Below are positions 1 to 7,905 of a DNA stretch of 45,894 nt, one piece after another (the stretch's first letter is position 1; every line of letters begins with the position of its first letter). Made by a program: the position numbers and the translations under genes. The stretch spans positions 1 through 45,894 of the forward strand of contig JBBQNJ010000035.1 of assembly GCA_038329845.1 (NCBI GenBank). Direction: 5' to 3'. The notes under the pieces are model-generated. The model ran no database searches. It had not been told where the DNA came from and was given only the letters and a program-made list of their open reading frames with translations. This DNA is from JBBQNJ01 sp038329845 (lineage in GTDB: Bacteria; Planctomycetota; Phycisphaerae; Tepidisphaerales; Tepidisphaeraceae).

Positions 1-183
1 GAGCTTGTTGTTGTCCGGCACATAGTGCGGGCGGGGTTCCAGCGACCCGGTCTCGCGGCGGCGCTGGATCAGCCGCCGCAGCCACGATTCGCTGCACTCA
101 AACTGCTCGGCCACTTCGATCGAAGAGCCACATTCGTCGTAAGCCTTAGCCACGGCGATTCGAAACTCCATTGCGTATGCCAT
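1..183 (-). CDS. IS630-family transposase, N-terminal part (cut by window edge)
   Basis: The reverse strand encodes 61 residues from an ATG at 183 that run off the left edge without a stop. The protein begins MAYAMEFRIAVAKAYDE and has a helix-turn-helix (VAEQFECSESWLRRLIQRRR) followed by RRETGSLEPRP, the usual end of the DNA-binding domain of IS630-type transposases. The DDE catalytic domain would lie outside the window. A good ribosome site (AAGGAG) sits about 9 nt upstream of the ATG. The family call rests on the HTH and the ETGSLEPRP motif only. Whether the element is intact cannot be judged. Confidence 0.8.
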   Translation of the reverse strand, partial: MAYAMEFRIAVAKAYDECGSSIEVAEQFECSESWLRRLIQRRRETGSLEPRPHYVPDNNKL

Positions 184-262
184 CGTGTCAGTCTCCTTGT
201 GGGTGACCGACAGTATACTGAAACAAATAGAACCGCGCTACTGTGATTTGAAAAACGCTCTA
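1..262 (-). mobile_element. Partial IS630-like insertion sequence, right end
   Basis: The transposase reads leftward, so its upstream end lies to the right of the start codon. IS630 elements insert at TA and duplicate it. A TA at 261-262 follows a sequence that on the minus strand reads GAGCGTTTTTCAAATCACAG, a plausible terminal inverted repeat. The boundary is inferred, because the other end is outside the window and cannot be compared. Confidence 0.45.
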
Positions 263-348
263 GTGCTCCGTCACAGCCATGTTTTGGCATGCCGCGTCTC
301 GGATTGGCCTGAATACATGAGCAGGGAGACTGCAGGGGACTTATCTCT

Positions 349-645
349 TCATGCCGTTTCGTCGCTTCGCTTCGCGTTCCGGTGCCGATACCCGCCGCCG
401 TGATGCAGGGTCCACTGCAGATTCAGCTTCGACGCCATCTGGCGGACCCACGCGTCGTCGCCGGGCGGCCGGCCGCGGCGAACGTACTCTCGCAATGATG
501 CCGGTTCCGCCGCCATCTGCGGCTGGCTTACCCAGGACGCCCAGTCGCGCGGCTGCTTCACCGGCCAGTCGCTCAACACCGTCCGCGGTTTCTGCCCCAT
601 CACGCCGAACCCAACCGCTGCCGTGCGGCCATTGCGCAGCCCGGG
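349..645 (-). pseudogene. Remnant of REP-associated tyrosine transposase (RAYT), frameshifted
   Basis: From about 600 down to the stop at 349 the minus strand encodes a C-terminal segment with VLSDWPVKQPRDWASWV, then RRGRPPGDDAWVRQ, ending with a basic tail. This is the characteristic C-terminus of IS200-like REP-associated transposases of planctomycetes. The preceding stretch (RAAQWPHGSGWVRRDG, matching the usual 'AEDWPWSS..RR.G') lies in another frame at about 560-640, so there is a frameshift near 575-600. The catalytic HUH/tyrosine part is missing. The 106 bp between the remnant and the carboxypeptidase start shows no gene. Family assignment is by eye from motifs. Confidence 0.6.
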
Positions 646-751
646 TGTTGCCGCGATGCCACGGAACGTGGTAAAATCCACCCCCTGCAACGAAGCATGC
701 AACTCGGGACTCGAGGAATAGGTCCCGGTATCGGGGAGACTGAAAGAATAA

Positions 752-1897
752 ATGAAAAATGCCCCCTTTTCTTGCCTTGTCGATACCGACTTCCCCGGCG
801 GCAACGCGGTGATCGAGTCGGTGGGCGATGACACCATTCGTCTGCGTCCCGATCTGCGTGATACGGTCACGAATTGGTTTTACTGGGCGGTCCGCGTGCG
901 CGGCGCGGGAGGGCGGACGCTGCATTTCGAGTTTAGCGCGCAGCATTCTCTGGCCGATCGCGGGCCAGCGCTGTCACTGGATGGCGGTAAGACCTGGCGA
1001 TGGTTGGGCCGAACCGAGGGCAGCAGAGGCGGCTTCGTGGTGACGCTACCGACCGACGCGGACGACATGCTGCTGAGCATGGGGATGATCTACACCCGAG
1101 CGAACTGGGATCGATTCATGGCGGGGCTAGCGGATCCCTCGCGGGTACGCGTGGAGTCGCTGTGCAGGACGCGAAAAAACCGGGACGTGCCGCTGATCCG
1201 TGTCGGCAAGGTTGATGGTAAGGCGCGGTATCGCGTACTGCTGACCGCGCGAGCGCACTCGTGTGAGATGATGCAAAACTATGTAATGGAGGGGTTCGTG
1301 GCCGCCGCTACGGGAATTGATGAATTAGGCCAATGGTACAGCCAGAATGTCGAGCTGGCGGCGGTTCCATTCATGGACACCGATGGCGTGGAAGATGGCG
1401 ACCAAGGGAAGGCTCGGGCACCGCGTGACCATAATCGTGATTTTCGCCCGCCCCACGTTCATGTCGAAACCGCTGCACTGATCGGCTTTGCCGAAAAATG
1501 GTTTGACGGTCGCCCGGCGGTGACCATCGACATGCATTGTCCATGGATTCATGGCCCGACTGAAGAAATTGTCTTTCAGGTCGGTAATGCGGATCCAACC
1601 GTCTGGCATCGTCAGCAGGAGCTGGCCGCAGCCCTCGAACGATTGCGCGTGGGCCCGATTCCTTATCTGGCTTCCAATGATTTGCCGTTTGGTAAAACCT
1701 GGAACACGGGAACCGGCGAGTACCTGTGTCTGAGCCGATGGGCCGGGGGGAAGCGCGGGGTAGTGCTGGCAACGACGTTTGAGACTCCATATGCCACAGC
1801 ATCGGGCGTCGAGGTGAATGCCGAGTCGGCCCGTGCCCTGGGGCGCGACATGGCGGCGGCGGTGCGGGCGTTTCTTGAAGCTTCAGGCAAGAATTGA
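752..1897 (+). CDS. M14-family zinc carboxypeptidase, cytosolic carboxypeptidase-like
   Basis: 381 residues without a signal peptide. Residues about 1-120 look like the beta-sandwich preceding the catalytic domain in cytosolic carboxypeptidases (NWFYWAVRVRGAGGRTLHFEF). The zinc ligands of M14 peptidases are visible as H169-S-C-E172 and H262 (DMHCPW). DHNRD at 226-230 matches the substrate-binding N-R pair, and E344 in TFETPYA fits the catalytic glutamate. The expected reaction is removal of C-terminal residues from a peptide or of an amino acid from a conjugate; the substrate is unknown. The start is the first ATG with a purine-rich upstream stretch (GGGGAGACTGAAAG). The threonine-aldolase-like gene follows after 33 nt on the same strand, so the two may be cotranscribed. 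Confidence 0.85.
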   Translation: MKNAPFSCLVDTDFPGGNAVIESVGDDTIRLRPDLRDTVTNWFYWAVRVRGAGGRTLHFEFSAQHSLADRGPALSLDGGKTWRWLGRTEGSRGGFVVTLPTDADDMLLSMGMIYTRANWDRFMAGLADPSRVRVESLCRTRKNRDVPLIRVGKVDGKARYRVLLTARAHSCEMMQNYVMEGFVAAATGIDELGQWYSQNVELAAVPFMDTDGVEDGDQGKARAPRDHNRDFRPPHVHVETAALIGFAEKWFDGRPAVTIDMHCPWIHGPTEEIVFQVGNADPTVWHRQQELAAALERLRVGPIPYLASNDLPFGKTWNTGTGEYLCLSRWAGGKRGVVLATTFETPYATASGVEVNAESARALGRDMAAAVRAFLEASGKN

Positions 1898-1930
1898 AGC
1901 AGGCGTCGGAGACCGGCGCTCGAGGCGGAT

Positions 1931-3022
1931 ATGACACGAGCGACCAGCAACGAAAATCAGCTAACCAGACCGAAGCCGCCTTCGCCGCGGCGACGGAACT
2001 TTGCCAGCGATAACGCCAGCGGCATGTGCCCCGAAGCCTGGTCTGCGATGGCCGAGGCGAATGCTGCAGGGCACCTGCCCAGCTACGGCGACGATCTCTA
2101 CACCCAGCGGGCCAGCGACGCCTTTCGTGAACTCTTCGAGACCGACTGCGACGTCTACTTCTGTTTCAACGGTACCGCTGCGAACAGCCTGGCGCTGGCG
2201 AGCTTGTGCCAGAGTTATCACAGCGTCATTTGTCACGAGTCGTCGCATATCGAGACGGACGAATGCGGCGCGCCCGAATTTTACAGCAACGGCAGCAAGC
2301 TGCTGCTCTGCCCGGGCGCGCTCGGCAAACTAACTCACGATGTGGTTCGCGCCGTCGCCAGGAAGCGCAGCGATATACATTACCTCAAGCCCCGGGCAAT
2401 CTCTATTACCCAGCCCACCGAGCTTGGTACGACCTATTCGCCCGATGAACTTTCTACCCTCACGGCCATCGCTGCCGAACTCGGAATGAAGGTACAGATG
2501 GACGGCGCGCGCTTCAGCAACGCCGTCGCGTCGATCGGCAAATCGCCGGCCGAGCTGACTTGGAAAGCGGGCGTGGATGTCCTCTGCTTTGGTGGCAGCA
2601 AGAACGGCATGGCCGTCGGTGAGGCGGTGATCTTCTTCGATCACAGGCTCAGCCTCGAATTTGACGCCCGCTGCAAACAGGCCGGCCAGCTTGCCAGCAA
2701 GATGCGCTTTCTGGCCGCACCCTGGCTGGGACTGCTGCACGATGGCGCATGGCTCCGCAACGGCACCCACGCCAACGCGATGGCGCAACGGCTCGCTGCC
2801 GGGATCGCGAAGGTACCCGGCCTCTGCGCGCTCTACCCTGTGCAGGCCAACAGCGTTTTCGTGGAATTGCCCGCCGGCACCGGCGAGGCACTGCGCCAGC
2901 GCGGCTGGTTGTTCTACAACTTCATCGGCGGAGGCGCGCGACTGATGTGTTCGTGGGATACGCAGCCCGAGGACGTCGATGCCGTCCTCGGCGATCTCAC
3001 GGCGATCATGCACGGCCGCTGA
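1931..3022 (+). CDS. ltaE: Low-specificity threonine aldolase / beta-eliminating lyase family, PLP-dependent
   Basis: 363 residues of the fold-type I PLP enzyme family that cleaves L-threonine or L-allo-threonine to glycine and acetaldehyde. Visible features are the N-terminal SDNASG motif (26-31), CFNGTAANSLAL for phosphate binding (78-89), MDGAR at 190-194 with D191 contacting the pyridine nitrogen, and FGGSKNGM at 220-227 with K224 as the Schiff-base lysine. Length is normal for the family. About 20 extra N-terminal residues precede the conserved core, so a later start is possible but no better one is obvious. The symbol rests on family resemblance; other beta-eliminating lyases share these motifs. 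Confidence 0.85.
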   Translation: MTRATSNENQLTRPKPPSPRRRNFASDNASGMCPEAWSAMAEANAAGHLPSYGDDLYTQRASDAFRELFETDCDVYFCFNGTAANSLALASLCQSYHSVICHESSHIETDECGAPEFYSNGSKLLLCPGALGKLTHDVVRAVARKRSDIHYLKPRAISITQPTELGTTYSPDELSTLTAIAAELGMKVQMDGARFSNAVASIGKSPAELTWKAGVDVLCFGGSKNGMAVGEAVIFFDHRLSLEFDARCKQAGQLASKMRFLAAPWLGLLHDGAWLRNGTHANAMAQRLAAGIAKVPGLCALYPVQANSVFVELPAGTGEALRQRGWLFYNFIGGGARLMCSWDTQPEDVDAVLGDLTAIMHGR

Positions 3023-3165
3023 ATCGAGGAGCATCCGTGGCCAACAAAAGTCGGCTATAAGCCTCTGATACTTGTCGCTGGTGAACAATGCGGGGATGCC
3101 TCAACAATAGTGAATCCGATGCCTGGCCCGAAGGCTGGGCGGTTTACGTGCAGGAGGTCATCCCC

Positions 3166-3339
3166 GTGAGTAAAAGATCACCGTATTCCCTGGTCGATGT
3201 CAACAAGATTGTCCCTGAACAACTTTTCCCGACAGCGTCGGAAGGCGGTCAGGCATGCAACGACTCGCTTAAACCTGAGGCGGCCCCCATGCGCTGGGCA
3301 TGTCGGCTGGGATCGCTTGCGCTCGCCGTCGGTGAGTGA
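3166..3339 (+). CDS. Small hypothetical protein, doubtful
   Basis: A GTG start at 3166 is preceded by a textbook AGGAGG at 3152-3157 with 8-nt spacing and would encode 57 residues starting MSKRSPYSLVDVNKIVPEQL. The protein matches nothing I recognise, has no clear membrane segment or domain, and sits in a repeat-rich spacer. The ribosome site is the only positive evidence. It could equally be a chance open frame or a decayed gene tail. Confidence 0.2.
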   Translation: MSKRSPYSLVDVNKIVPEQLFPTASEGGQACNDSLKPEAAPMRWACRLGSLALAVGE

Positions 3340-3347
3340 AGAGTCAA

Positions 3348-3441
3348 GTCTGATGAGGATTCACAGGATAAACAGGATGCACAGGATTTGAGCTCTTTGG
3401 CCGGGCTTGGCCGGGGGCGTCAATCTTGTTTATCCTGTTCA
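3348..3441. repeat. CAGGAT/ATCCTG dispersed repeat, copy 1
   Basis: Runs of ACAGGATAAACAGGATGCAC on one side (about 3358-3388) face TTGTTTATCCTGTTC (about 3425-3440), so the block is an imperfect inverted repeat around a roughly 40-bp GC-rich centre. The same architecture recurs near 28.2 kb and 40.75 kb. Confidence 0.7.
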
Positions 3442-3544
3442 AGTTGGACGAGCAGAACCGCCGATCGACGCCGATGAACGCCGATGAAGGCCGAGGCGAT
3501 GGCCCGGCGCTGGGGGAGAATGCCGTCGGTGGCTGAAGAATCAA

Positions 3545-3712
3545 GGTCAGGATTCACAGGATTAACAGGATTCACAGGATAAGGCACTTGAGCCGAGTTT
3601 CATCGCGTGACTCGATCCCGTTCATCCTCTTCATCCCGTTCATCGTTTTCATCCCGTTCATCGACTTCATCCTGTCCATCCTGCTCATCCTGTGCATCCT
3701 GTGAATCCTGGT
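3545..3712. repeat. CAGGAT/ATCCTG dispersed repeat, copy 2, with TTCATCC satellite
   Basis: CAGGATTCACAGGATTAACA and a further CACAGGAT at about 3549-3583 are followed by a long run of approximately 9-bp units (TTCATCCTG, TTCATCCCG and variants) from about 3608 to 3712. The second half is the complement of the first in motif, so the transcript could fold on itself. No coding function is apparent. Confidence 0.7.
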
Positions 3713-3904
3713 TTTTCCTCCCGGTCCTATGTCGGTGACTCCTCGGCGATTCAGGAACTCGATTTCAAAAATGAGACGGACTCGATCGGTTGGATGCGAG
3801 GGGAGTCGAAGTTCAGTCCGCGAAAGCGCTCACGCACCCTGGCAAAGGGGCCTGTGACGCCGGGCGCTGCAAAGTTCGTCCAGAACCGATAGAATCCGTC
3901 TCTC

Positions 3905-4756
3905 ATGCTCGATTTTTCTTCCATGCCGGTGGTTCTGGACCCGTTGCCAACCTCCACCGAGCCGGCGATGCCGGGGCTGATCCGGCCGGCGATCTCGCTG
4001 GCCTGGCGGGAGTGGGTGCGGTTTCTACGACAGCGAAACCGCATCGTCGGCGCCCTGGCCACGCCCATCGTCTTCTGGCTGCTCATCGGCGGCGGCATGG
4101 GACACAGTTTCTCCTCGTCCAATACCCCCGGCGGATCGAACTTCCTGGTCTTTTTTTTCCCGGGCACCCTCTTGATGATCCTGCTGTTCACGGCGATCTT
4201 TTCGACGATTTCCATCATCGAAGACCGCCGCGAGGGGTTTTTGCAGTCGGTATTGGTCGCCCCGGTGTCGCGGATGGCGATCGTGCTGGGAAAAGTCCTG
4301 GGCGGCACGGCGTTGGCGTTCGGACAGGGGCTGCTTTTTCTGCTGCTGGCGCCGACGGTGGGGATCAAGCTGACGGTCCTGTCGTTTTTGCTGTCGGCGG
4401 GGGTGATGCTGCTGATCGCATTCGCGTTGACGGCGCTGGGCGTGTGCATCGCCTGGCGGATGAGTTCGACCTCGGGGTTTCATGCCATCATGAACCTATT
4501 TCTTATGCCGATGTGGTTCCTGTCCGGGGCCCTGTTTCCGCCGGACGGGGCCATGGGCGGGCTGAGATGGATCATGTACGCCAATCCACTCACCTACGGG
4601 CTGTCGGCGCTGCGCCACACGATTTACTGGGGCGCCCCGGTCGGGCACGCGCCCGGTCTGGCGCTTTCCATGGGTGTGTCGGCTGCGTTCGCCGCGGGGA
4701 TGTGCCTGCTGGCAAGCTGGATTGTCGCCGGTCGCGTCTCGGCGGATCTACAGTAG
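3905..4756 (+). CDS. ABC-2 type transporter permease
   Basis: 283 residues with about six hydrophobic segments, starting near residue 47 (IVGALATPIVFWLLIGGGMG) and 82 (NFLVFFFPGTLLMILLFTAI). The cytoplasmic motif EDRREGFLQSVLVAPVSR after the second segment and NPLTYGLSALRH before the last are typical of ABC-2 exporters of the DrrB/NodJ/NatB kind. Its ATPase partner is not upstream: the 880 bp before it are repeats. SCO1 and DUF420 follow closely (27 nt, then a 4-nt overlap). This order is often seen at the end of cytochrome-oxidase or copper assembly clusters, so a role in maturation of a respiratory complex is an inference. The start has no good ribosome site, and an ATG about 20 codons later is an alternative. 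Confidence 0.85.
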   Translation: MLDFSSMPVVLDPLPTSTEPAMPGLIRPAISLAWREWVRFLRQRNRIVGALATPIVFWLLIGGGMGHSFSSSNTPGGSNFLVFFFPGTLLMILLFTAIFSTISIIEDRREGFLQSVLVAPVSRMAIVLGKVLGGTALAFGQGLLFLLLAPTVGIKLTVLSFLLSAGVMLLIAFALTALGVCIAWRMSSTSGFHAIMNLFLMPMWFLSGALFPPDGAMGGLRWIMYANPLTYGLSALRHTIYWGAPVGHAPGLALSMGVSAAFAAGMCLLASWIVAGRVSADLQ

Positions 4757-4783
4757 AATCAGTCGCTCGCCCGGCGAAACAAC

Positions 4784-5452
4784 ATGAGCCAACTCAAGAA
4801 AACATTGATTCTGTCGGCGTGGGTCGTGCTGGTTTTATTGCTTCTGGCCGTGATCGCACCCTGGCAGGGCTTGCTGCGTGGATGGGGGGATTCACCCGAC
4901 CCCGGGTCCCACTCGGTCGCTTTGGCGGTTCCCGCCGCGGCGGCGCTGCCGGTCTTCTATCCCGCGCCGAAGTTCGACTTGACCGACCAGGACGCCAAGC
5001 CATTTTCGTCTTCCGGCCTGGACGGTGAGGTCTGGGTGGCGGCGACGATGTTCACCCGCTGCCCGTCGGGGATGTGCCCGATGATCACCGCACGGATGAC
5101 CGAACTTCAGGCGGCGATCACCAACCCGCGGGTCCAACTGGTCTCGATCAGCCTCCAGCCGGAAAAGGACACTCCCGCCGTTCTCAAGCAATATGCCGAG
5201 AAGGTGAACGCCGATCTTACACGCTGGCATTTTCTCACCGGCGACAAGGCCACGATCCTCGAGCTGGTTCGCAAGGGTCTGAAGCTGCCGGTCGAGGAAG
5301 GTCCGGGCGAAGACAATATTCTGCATGCCGACCGGCTGGTGCTGGTGGATCAGACGGGTCAGATTCGCGGGTATTACCCGGCCGGCGATCCGGAGTCGAT
5401 GACGAAGCTCGCCTCCGACGCGACGATGCTGGCCGAGGGACCGGCGCAATGA
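4784..5452 (+). CDS. SCO1/SenC family copper chaperone for cytochrome oxidase
   Basis: 222 residues: an N-terminal membrane anchor (about 8-25) and a periplasmic thioredoxin-like domain. SCO proteins bind copper with a Cys pair and a distal His and help build the CuA site of cytochrome c oxidase. The Cys pair here is C93-P-S-G-M-C98, with four residues between cysteines instead of the usual three; H181 (LHADRLVLVD) is the expected third ligand. The ATG follows the permease by 27 nt and the stop overlaps the next start (ATGA), showing translational coupling with the DUF420 gene. Confidence 0.88.
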   Translation: MSQLKKTLILSAWVVLVLLLLAVIAPWQGLLRGWGDSPDPGSHSVALAVPAAAALPVFYPAPKFDLTDQDAKPFSSSGLDGEVWVAATMFTRCPSGMCPMITARMTELQAAITNPRVQLVSISLQPEKDTPAVLKQYAEKVNADLTRWHFLTGDKATILELVRKGLKLPVEEGPGEDNILHADRLVLVDQTGQIRGYYPAGDPESMTKLASDATMLAEGPAQ

Positions 5453-5886
5453 CCGCCGAGACCCTTCCCGCTGTCAACGCAGTCCTCAACGCGACCGCGA
5501 CGGTGCTCCTGATGGTCGGCTATGTGCTGATCCGCGGCGGGCGCTGGCGCGCCCATGCGGTGACGATGATCGCCGCGGTGATCGTCTCGGCGGCTTTTTT
5601 GGCGGGATACCTGTGGCATAAGTCGATGTTTCCGCCGCGTTCGATCGGGCTGCCGCATGGGACGTTGCGGTCGCTGTATCTTTGGGCGCTGTTGCTGCCA
5701 CACACGGTGCTGGCGATGGCGATGTTGCCGATGATCGGACTGACCCTATGGAACGCAGCGCGGCGGCGCTGGACTTGGCATCGCCGCATCGCCCGCCCGA
5801 CGCTGTGGATCTGGCTGTACGTGTCGATCACCGGGGTGATGATTTACGTGCTGCTGTATCACTGGTTTCCGGGGACGCCCGCCTGA
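5449..5886 (+). CDS. DUF420 family membrane protein
   Basis: 145 residues with four hydrophobic segments (about 8-28, 39-60, 72-95 and 118-138) and internal histidines (HKSMFPP, LPHGTLRSLYLWALLLPH). DUF420 proteins (YozB/CtaM-like) occur beside cytochrome oxidase assembly genes, and some act in haem-copper oxidase maturation. The start ATG overlaps the SCO1 stop by 4 nt. It is likely the last gene of the permease-SCO1-DUF420 unit. The biochemical role is not known from sequence. Confidence 0.8.
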   Translation: MTAETLPAVNAVLNATATVLLMVGYVLIRGGRWRAHAVTMIAAVIVSAAFLAGYLWHKSMFPPRSIGLPHGTLRSLYLWALLLPHTVLAMAMLPMIGLTLWNAARRRWTWHRRIARPTLWIWLYVSITGVMIYVLLYHWFPGTPA

Positions 5887-6154
5887 GAGTTGATTCATCT
5901 CCACTTTTGCCGGTTGTCGCGGTCCATTCCCACCAGTGGCCTCCGGCGGCAACGTCGAATCGGCGGGCAAGCCAAACCGCCGGTGGGGACACCGGCGGCA
6001 CTTGAAAACCTCAGCCGCGCTCCCGAGGGAACTGGAGCGCAATTGCTGAACGTTGCGGAAACCGGGGATGACTGAGTCTTGAGAGGGGTTGACGCGGGAC
6101 GCCGCGGGGGATTTAATTCACCTTTCGCGGGTGCGATTATCGGCGGTGATACCT
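5887..6154. other. Intergenic region with strong hairpin
   Basis: A perfect 9-bp stem CCGCCGGTG (5977-5985) / CACCGGCGG (5990-5998) with loop GGGA follows the DUF420 gene. It lacks a T tract, so it is not a classical terminator. The GGTGGGGACACCGG core is also a common dispersed motif in related genomes. No gene is seen in the rest. Confidence 0.5.
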
Positions 6155-7627
6155 ATGCCCACCTCGGCTCGTTCGATCATCTTCATCAACCCGCCCTACG
6201 AGCGGATCTCGCCGGGGTACGAGTTCATTCGGGTGATGACCAGCAAGATCCCGTCGCTGGGTCTGCTGCATCTGGCCGGGCAGGCACGCCGGGATGGATA
6301 TCGTTGTTCGATCATCGAGTCGGACGTGCAGGGCCTGGGTGCCGACGATGTGATTGCGCGGGTAGTTCGGGCGAAGCCGGACTATGTGGCGATCACGCTG
6401 TTCACGGTCGGGGTGTGGCAGGCATCGCAGGTGGCTCGGGGGATCAAGGCCCGCTGTCCGGGGACGAAAATCCTCATCGGCGGCCCGCATGTGTCGTCGC
6501 TGGGCGATGAGACGATGCAGCGGTTCGGCGAGTTCGATCTGGCGGTGATCGGCGAAGGCGAAGTCATCTTCTCGCAAGTGCTGGCGGCGATGGATGCCGG
6601 CGGGCCGTTGAAAAACATCCCCAATTTGATCTATCGCGAGGGTGACGGCCAAATCACCGCGACCCGGCGCGAGTCGATCCGCGTGCCGATGGACGATCTG
6701 CCGCTGCCGGCGTGGGATCTGCTGCCGGGATTCCCGCGGGCCTATTTACCGGCGGTGTACGATTACCCGCGCGGTCCCGTGGGGACGATCGCCGCCAGCC
6801 GGGGATGCCCGTTTCACTGCAAGTTCTGTGATACCTCGACCTTCGGCGCCGCGGTGCGGGCCTATACACCGCGCGCGGTCTTCGAGCAGATCCAGTTGCT
6901 GAACCATCGCTGGGGGATTCGACACATCGTCTTCGTCGATGATCTGTTCATCGCCAGCCCCAAGCGCACGACCGAGTTGTGCCGGCTGATCATCGACCAT
7001 GGATTGAAGATCACATGGAGTTGCAACACCCGGGTGGATTGCGTCAAGCCAGAACTGCTGAAAGTGATGAAGCGGGCCGGGTGCTGGGAGATCGAGTTCG
7101 GGCTGGAGACCGGCGCCAATGAGCTGCTCGAGCGGATGGACAAGCACGCCCGGGTCGAGCGCGGCGAGCAGGCGGTGCGATGGTGCCACGAGGCGCAAAT
7201 TCGCTCCAAGGGCCTGTTCATGCTGGGATACCCCGGCGAGACGCCGGCGACGATCGAAAAGACCAAGCAGTTCGTCGGGCGCCTGCCCATGACGGTGATG
7301 AACCTGACGAAGTTCACCCCCTACCCGGGAAGTCCGATCTACCGCGACTTGTACGGGACGAATATTCGATCCGACCATTGGGAGAAGATGAACGGGATGA
7401 ACTTCGTGTGGTCGCCCGAGGGGATCAGCGTCGAGGAGCTGGACCGCGAGTATCGCAGCGTGCTGATGTCGTTCTACGGCCGAAAAACCGTCCGTCGCCA
7501 CTACGTGAAGATGAGCGTGGAAAACCCCATGCACCTGTGGCGGCTCTCCCAGGGTGGCCTGGGCTTGGCCTTGAGCAAGACCCGCTCGGCCCTTTCAGCG
7601 TTCAGAAATCGCCTCGCCCCGGTATAA
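6155..7627 (+). CDS. B12-binding domain radical SAM protein
   Basis: 490 residues. Residues about 5-145 form a cobalamin-binding-like Rossmann domain (IIFINPPYERISPGYEF, ILIGGPHVSSLGD, DLAVIGEGE); the DxHxxG motif that holds B12 in methionine synthase is absent, as in many members. The radical SAM core follows, with the 4Fe-4S ligands C218, C222 and C225 in SRGCPFHCKFC and a GYPGET motif further on. These enzymes carry out methylations, ring contractions or rearrangements on diverse substrates, and the substrate cannot be told here. I chose the ATG at 6155, which has a GGTGAT upstream and lines up with the family start; an in-frame ATG lies at 6089. Monocistronic by spacing. Confidence 0.85.
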   Translation: MPTSARSIIFINPPYERISPGYEFIRVMTSKIPSLGLLHLAGQARRDGYRCSIIESDVQGLGADDVIARVVRAKPDYVAITLFTVGVWQASQVARGIKARCPGTKILIGGPHVSSLGDETMQRFGEFDLAVIGEGEVIFSQVLAAMDAGGPLKNIPNLIYREGDGQITATRRESIRVPMDDLPLPAWDLLPGFPRAYLPAVYDYPRGPVGTIAASRGCPFHCKFCDTSTFGAAVRAYTPRAVFEQIQLLNHRWGIRHIVFVDDLFIASPKRTTELCRLIIDHGLKITWSCNTRVDCVKPELLKVMKRAGCWEIEFGLETGANELLERMDKHARVERGEQAVRWCHEAQIRSKGLFMLGYPGETPATIEKTKQFVGRLPMTVMNLTKFTPYPGSPIYRDLYGTNIRSDHWEKMNGMNFVWSPEGISVEELDREYRSVLMSFYGRKTVRRHYVKMSVENPMHLWRLSQGGLGLALSKTRSALSAFRNRLAPV

Positions 7628-7652
7628 CCGACCCGCCTGATCAGCGCCGAAT

Positions 7653-7756
7653 CCGGGGCATGAGCCACGGATCGGCGCCGGGGGACCGCGGAGGTTCTGG
7701 GCGAACGATGGTTCAGGCCGGGGCATGAGCCGCGGATCAGCGCTGAGGGACCGCGA
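7653..7756 (+). repeat. Direct repeat, two 39-bp copies 65 bp apart
   Basis: Copies at 7653-7691 and 7718-7756 begin CCGGGGCATGAGCC and end GGGACCGCG; they differ at about five positions. They lie just upstream of the LacI promoter. Sequences of this kind (GGGCATGAGCCGCGGATCAG) look like a dispersed planctomycete intergenic repeat rather than a regulator site. Confidence 0.65.
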
Positions 7757-7849
7757 TGGAAGCTCATTTCACACCGTCGAGAGTTAACTTAAGGGATTGA
7801 GCTTGGCCGCGATGGCACCACAACGGCGCGAAATCGCGGGAAATTTTTC

Positions 7850-7890
7850 TTGACAAGTAGAGCGCTCTACATCATAATGTAGAGCGCTCC
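7850..7890 (+). promoter_or_regulatory. LacI-family promoter with embedded operator pair
   Basis: TTGACA (7850-7855), a 17-bp spacer and CATAAT (7873-7878) make a near-consensus sigma-70-type promoter. A perfect 14-bp palindrome GTAGAGCGCTCTAC (7857-7870) fills the spacer. A second copy with one changed half, GTAGAGCGCTCC, lies at 7879-7890 over the start point. The two centres are 22 bp apart, about two helical turns. Palindromes with a central CG are typical LacI-family operators, so autorepression is the simple reading. Confidence 0.85.
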
Positions 7891-7905
7891 AGAAAGGTTG
7901 TGTGC

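Larger units (their letters stand above)
3023..3904. other. Repeat-rich intergenic region
   Basis: About 880 bp without a convincing gene. It contains two blocks of CAGGAT/ATCCTG-type dispersed repeats (listed separately), a patch with the planctomycete-like GACGCCGATGAACGCCGATG repeat near 3465-3490, and one short open frame with a good ribosome site (3166-3339). The last 180 bp before the ABC permease show no clear promoter. Confidence 0.6.

Noticed and set aside
341..946. Long minus-strand frame over the carboxypeptidase start
   Set aside because: Only its part near 560-640 resembles protein (RAYT fragment); the rest is antisense to the well-supported carboxypeptidase gene.
3100..3170. 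Fragment EGWAVYVQEV resembling a peptidase motif
   Set aside because: Only about ten residues match, with no family context on either side; likely chance.
3790..5028. 412-codon open frame across the ABC permease
   Set aside because: Overlaps the permease in another frame and is Arg/Gly-rich as expected of shadow frames in GC-rich DNA.
5977..5998. Hairpin as riboswitch before the radical SAM gene
   Set aside because: A single GC-rich stem with a common repeat core; no cobalamin or SAM riboswitch features seen.
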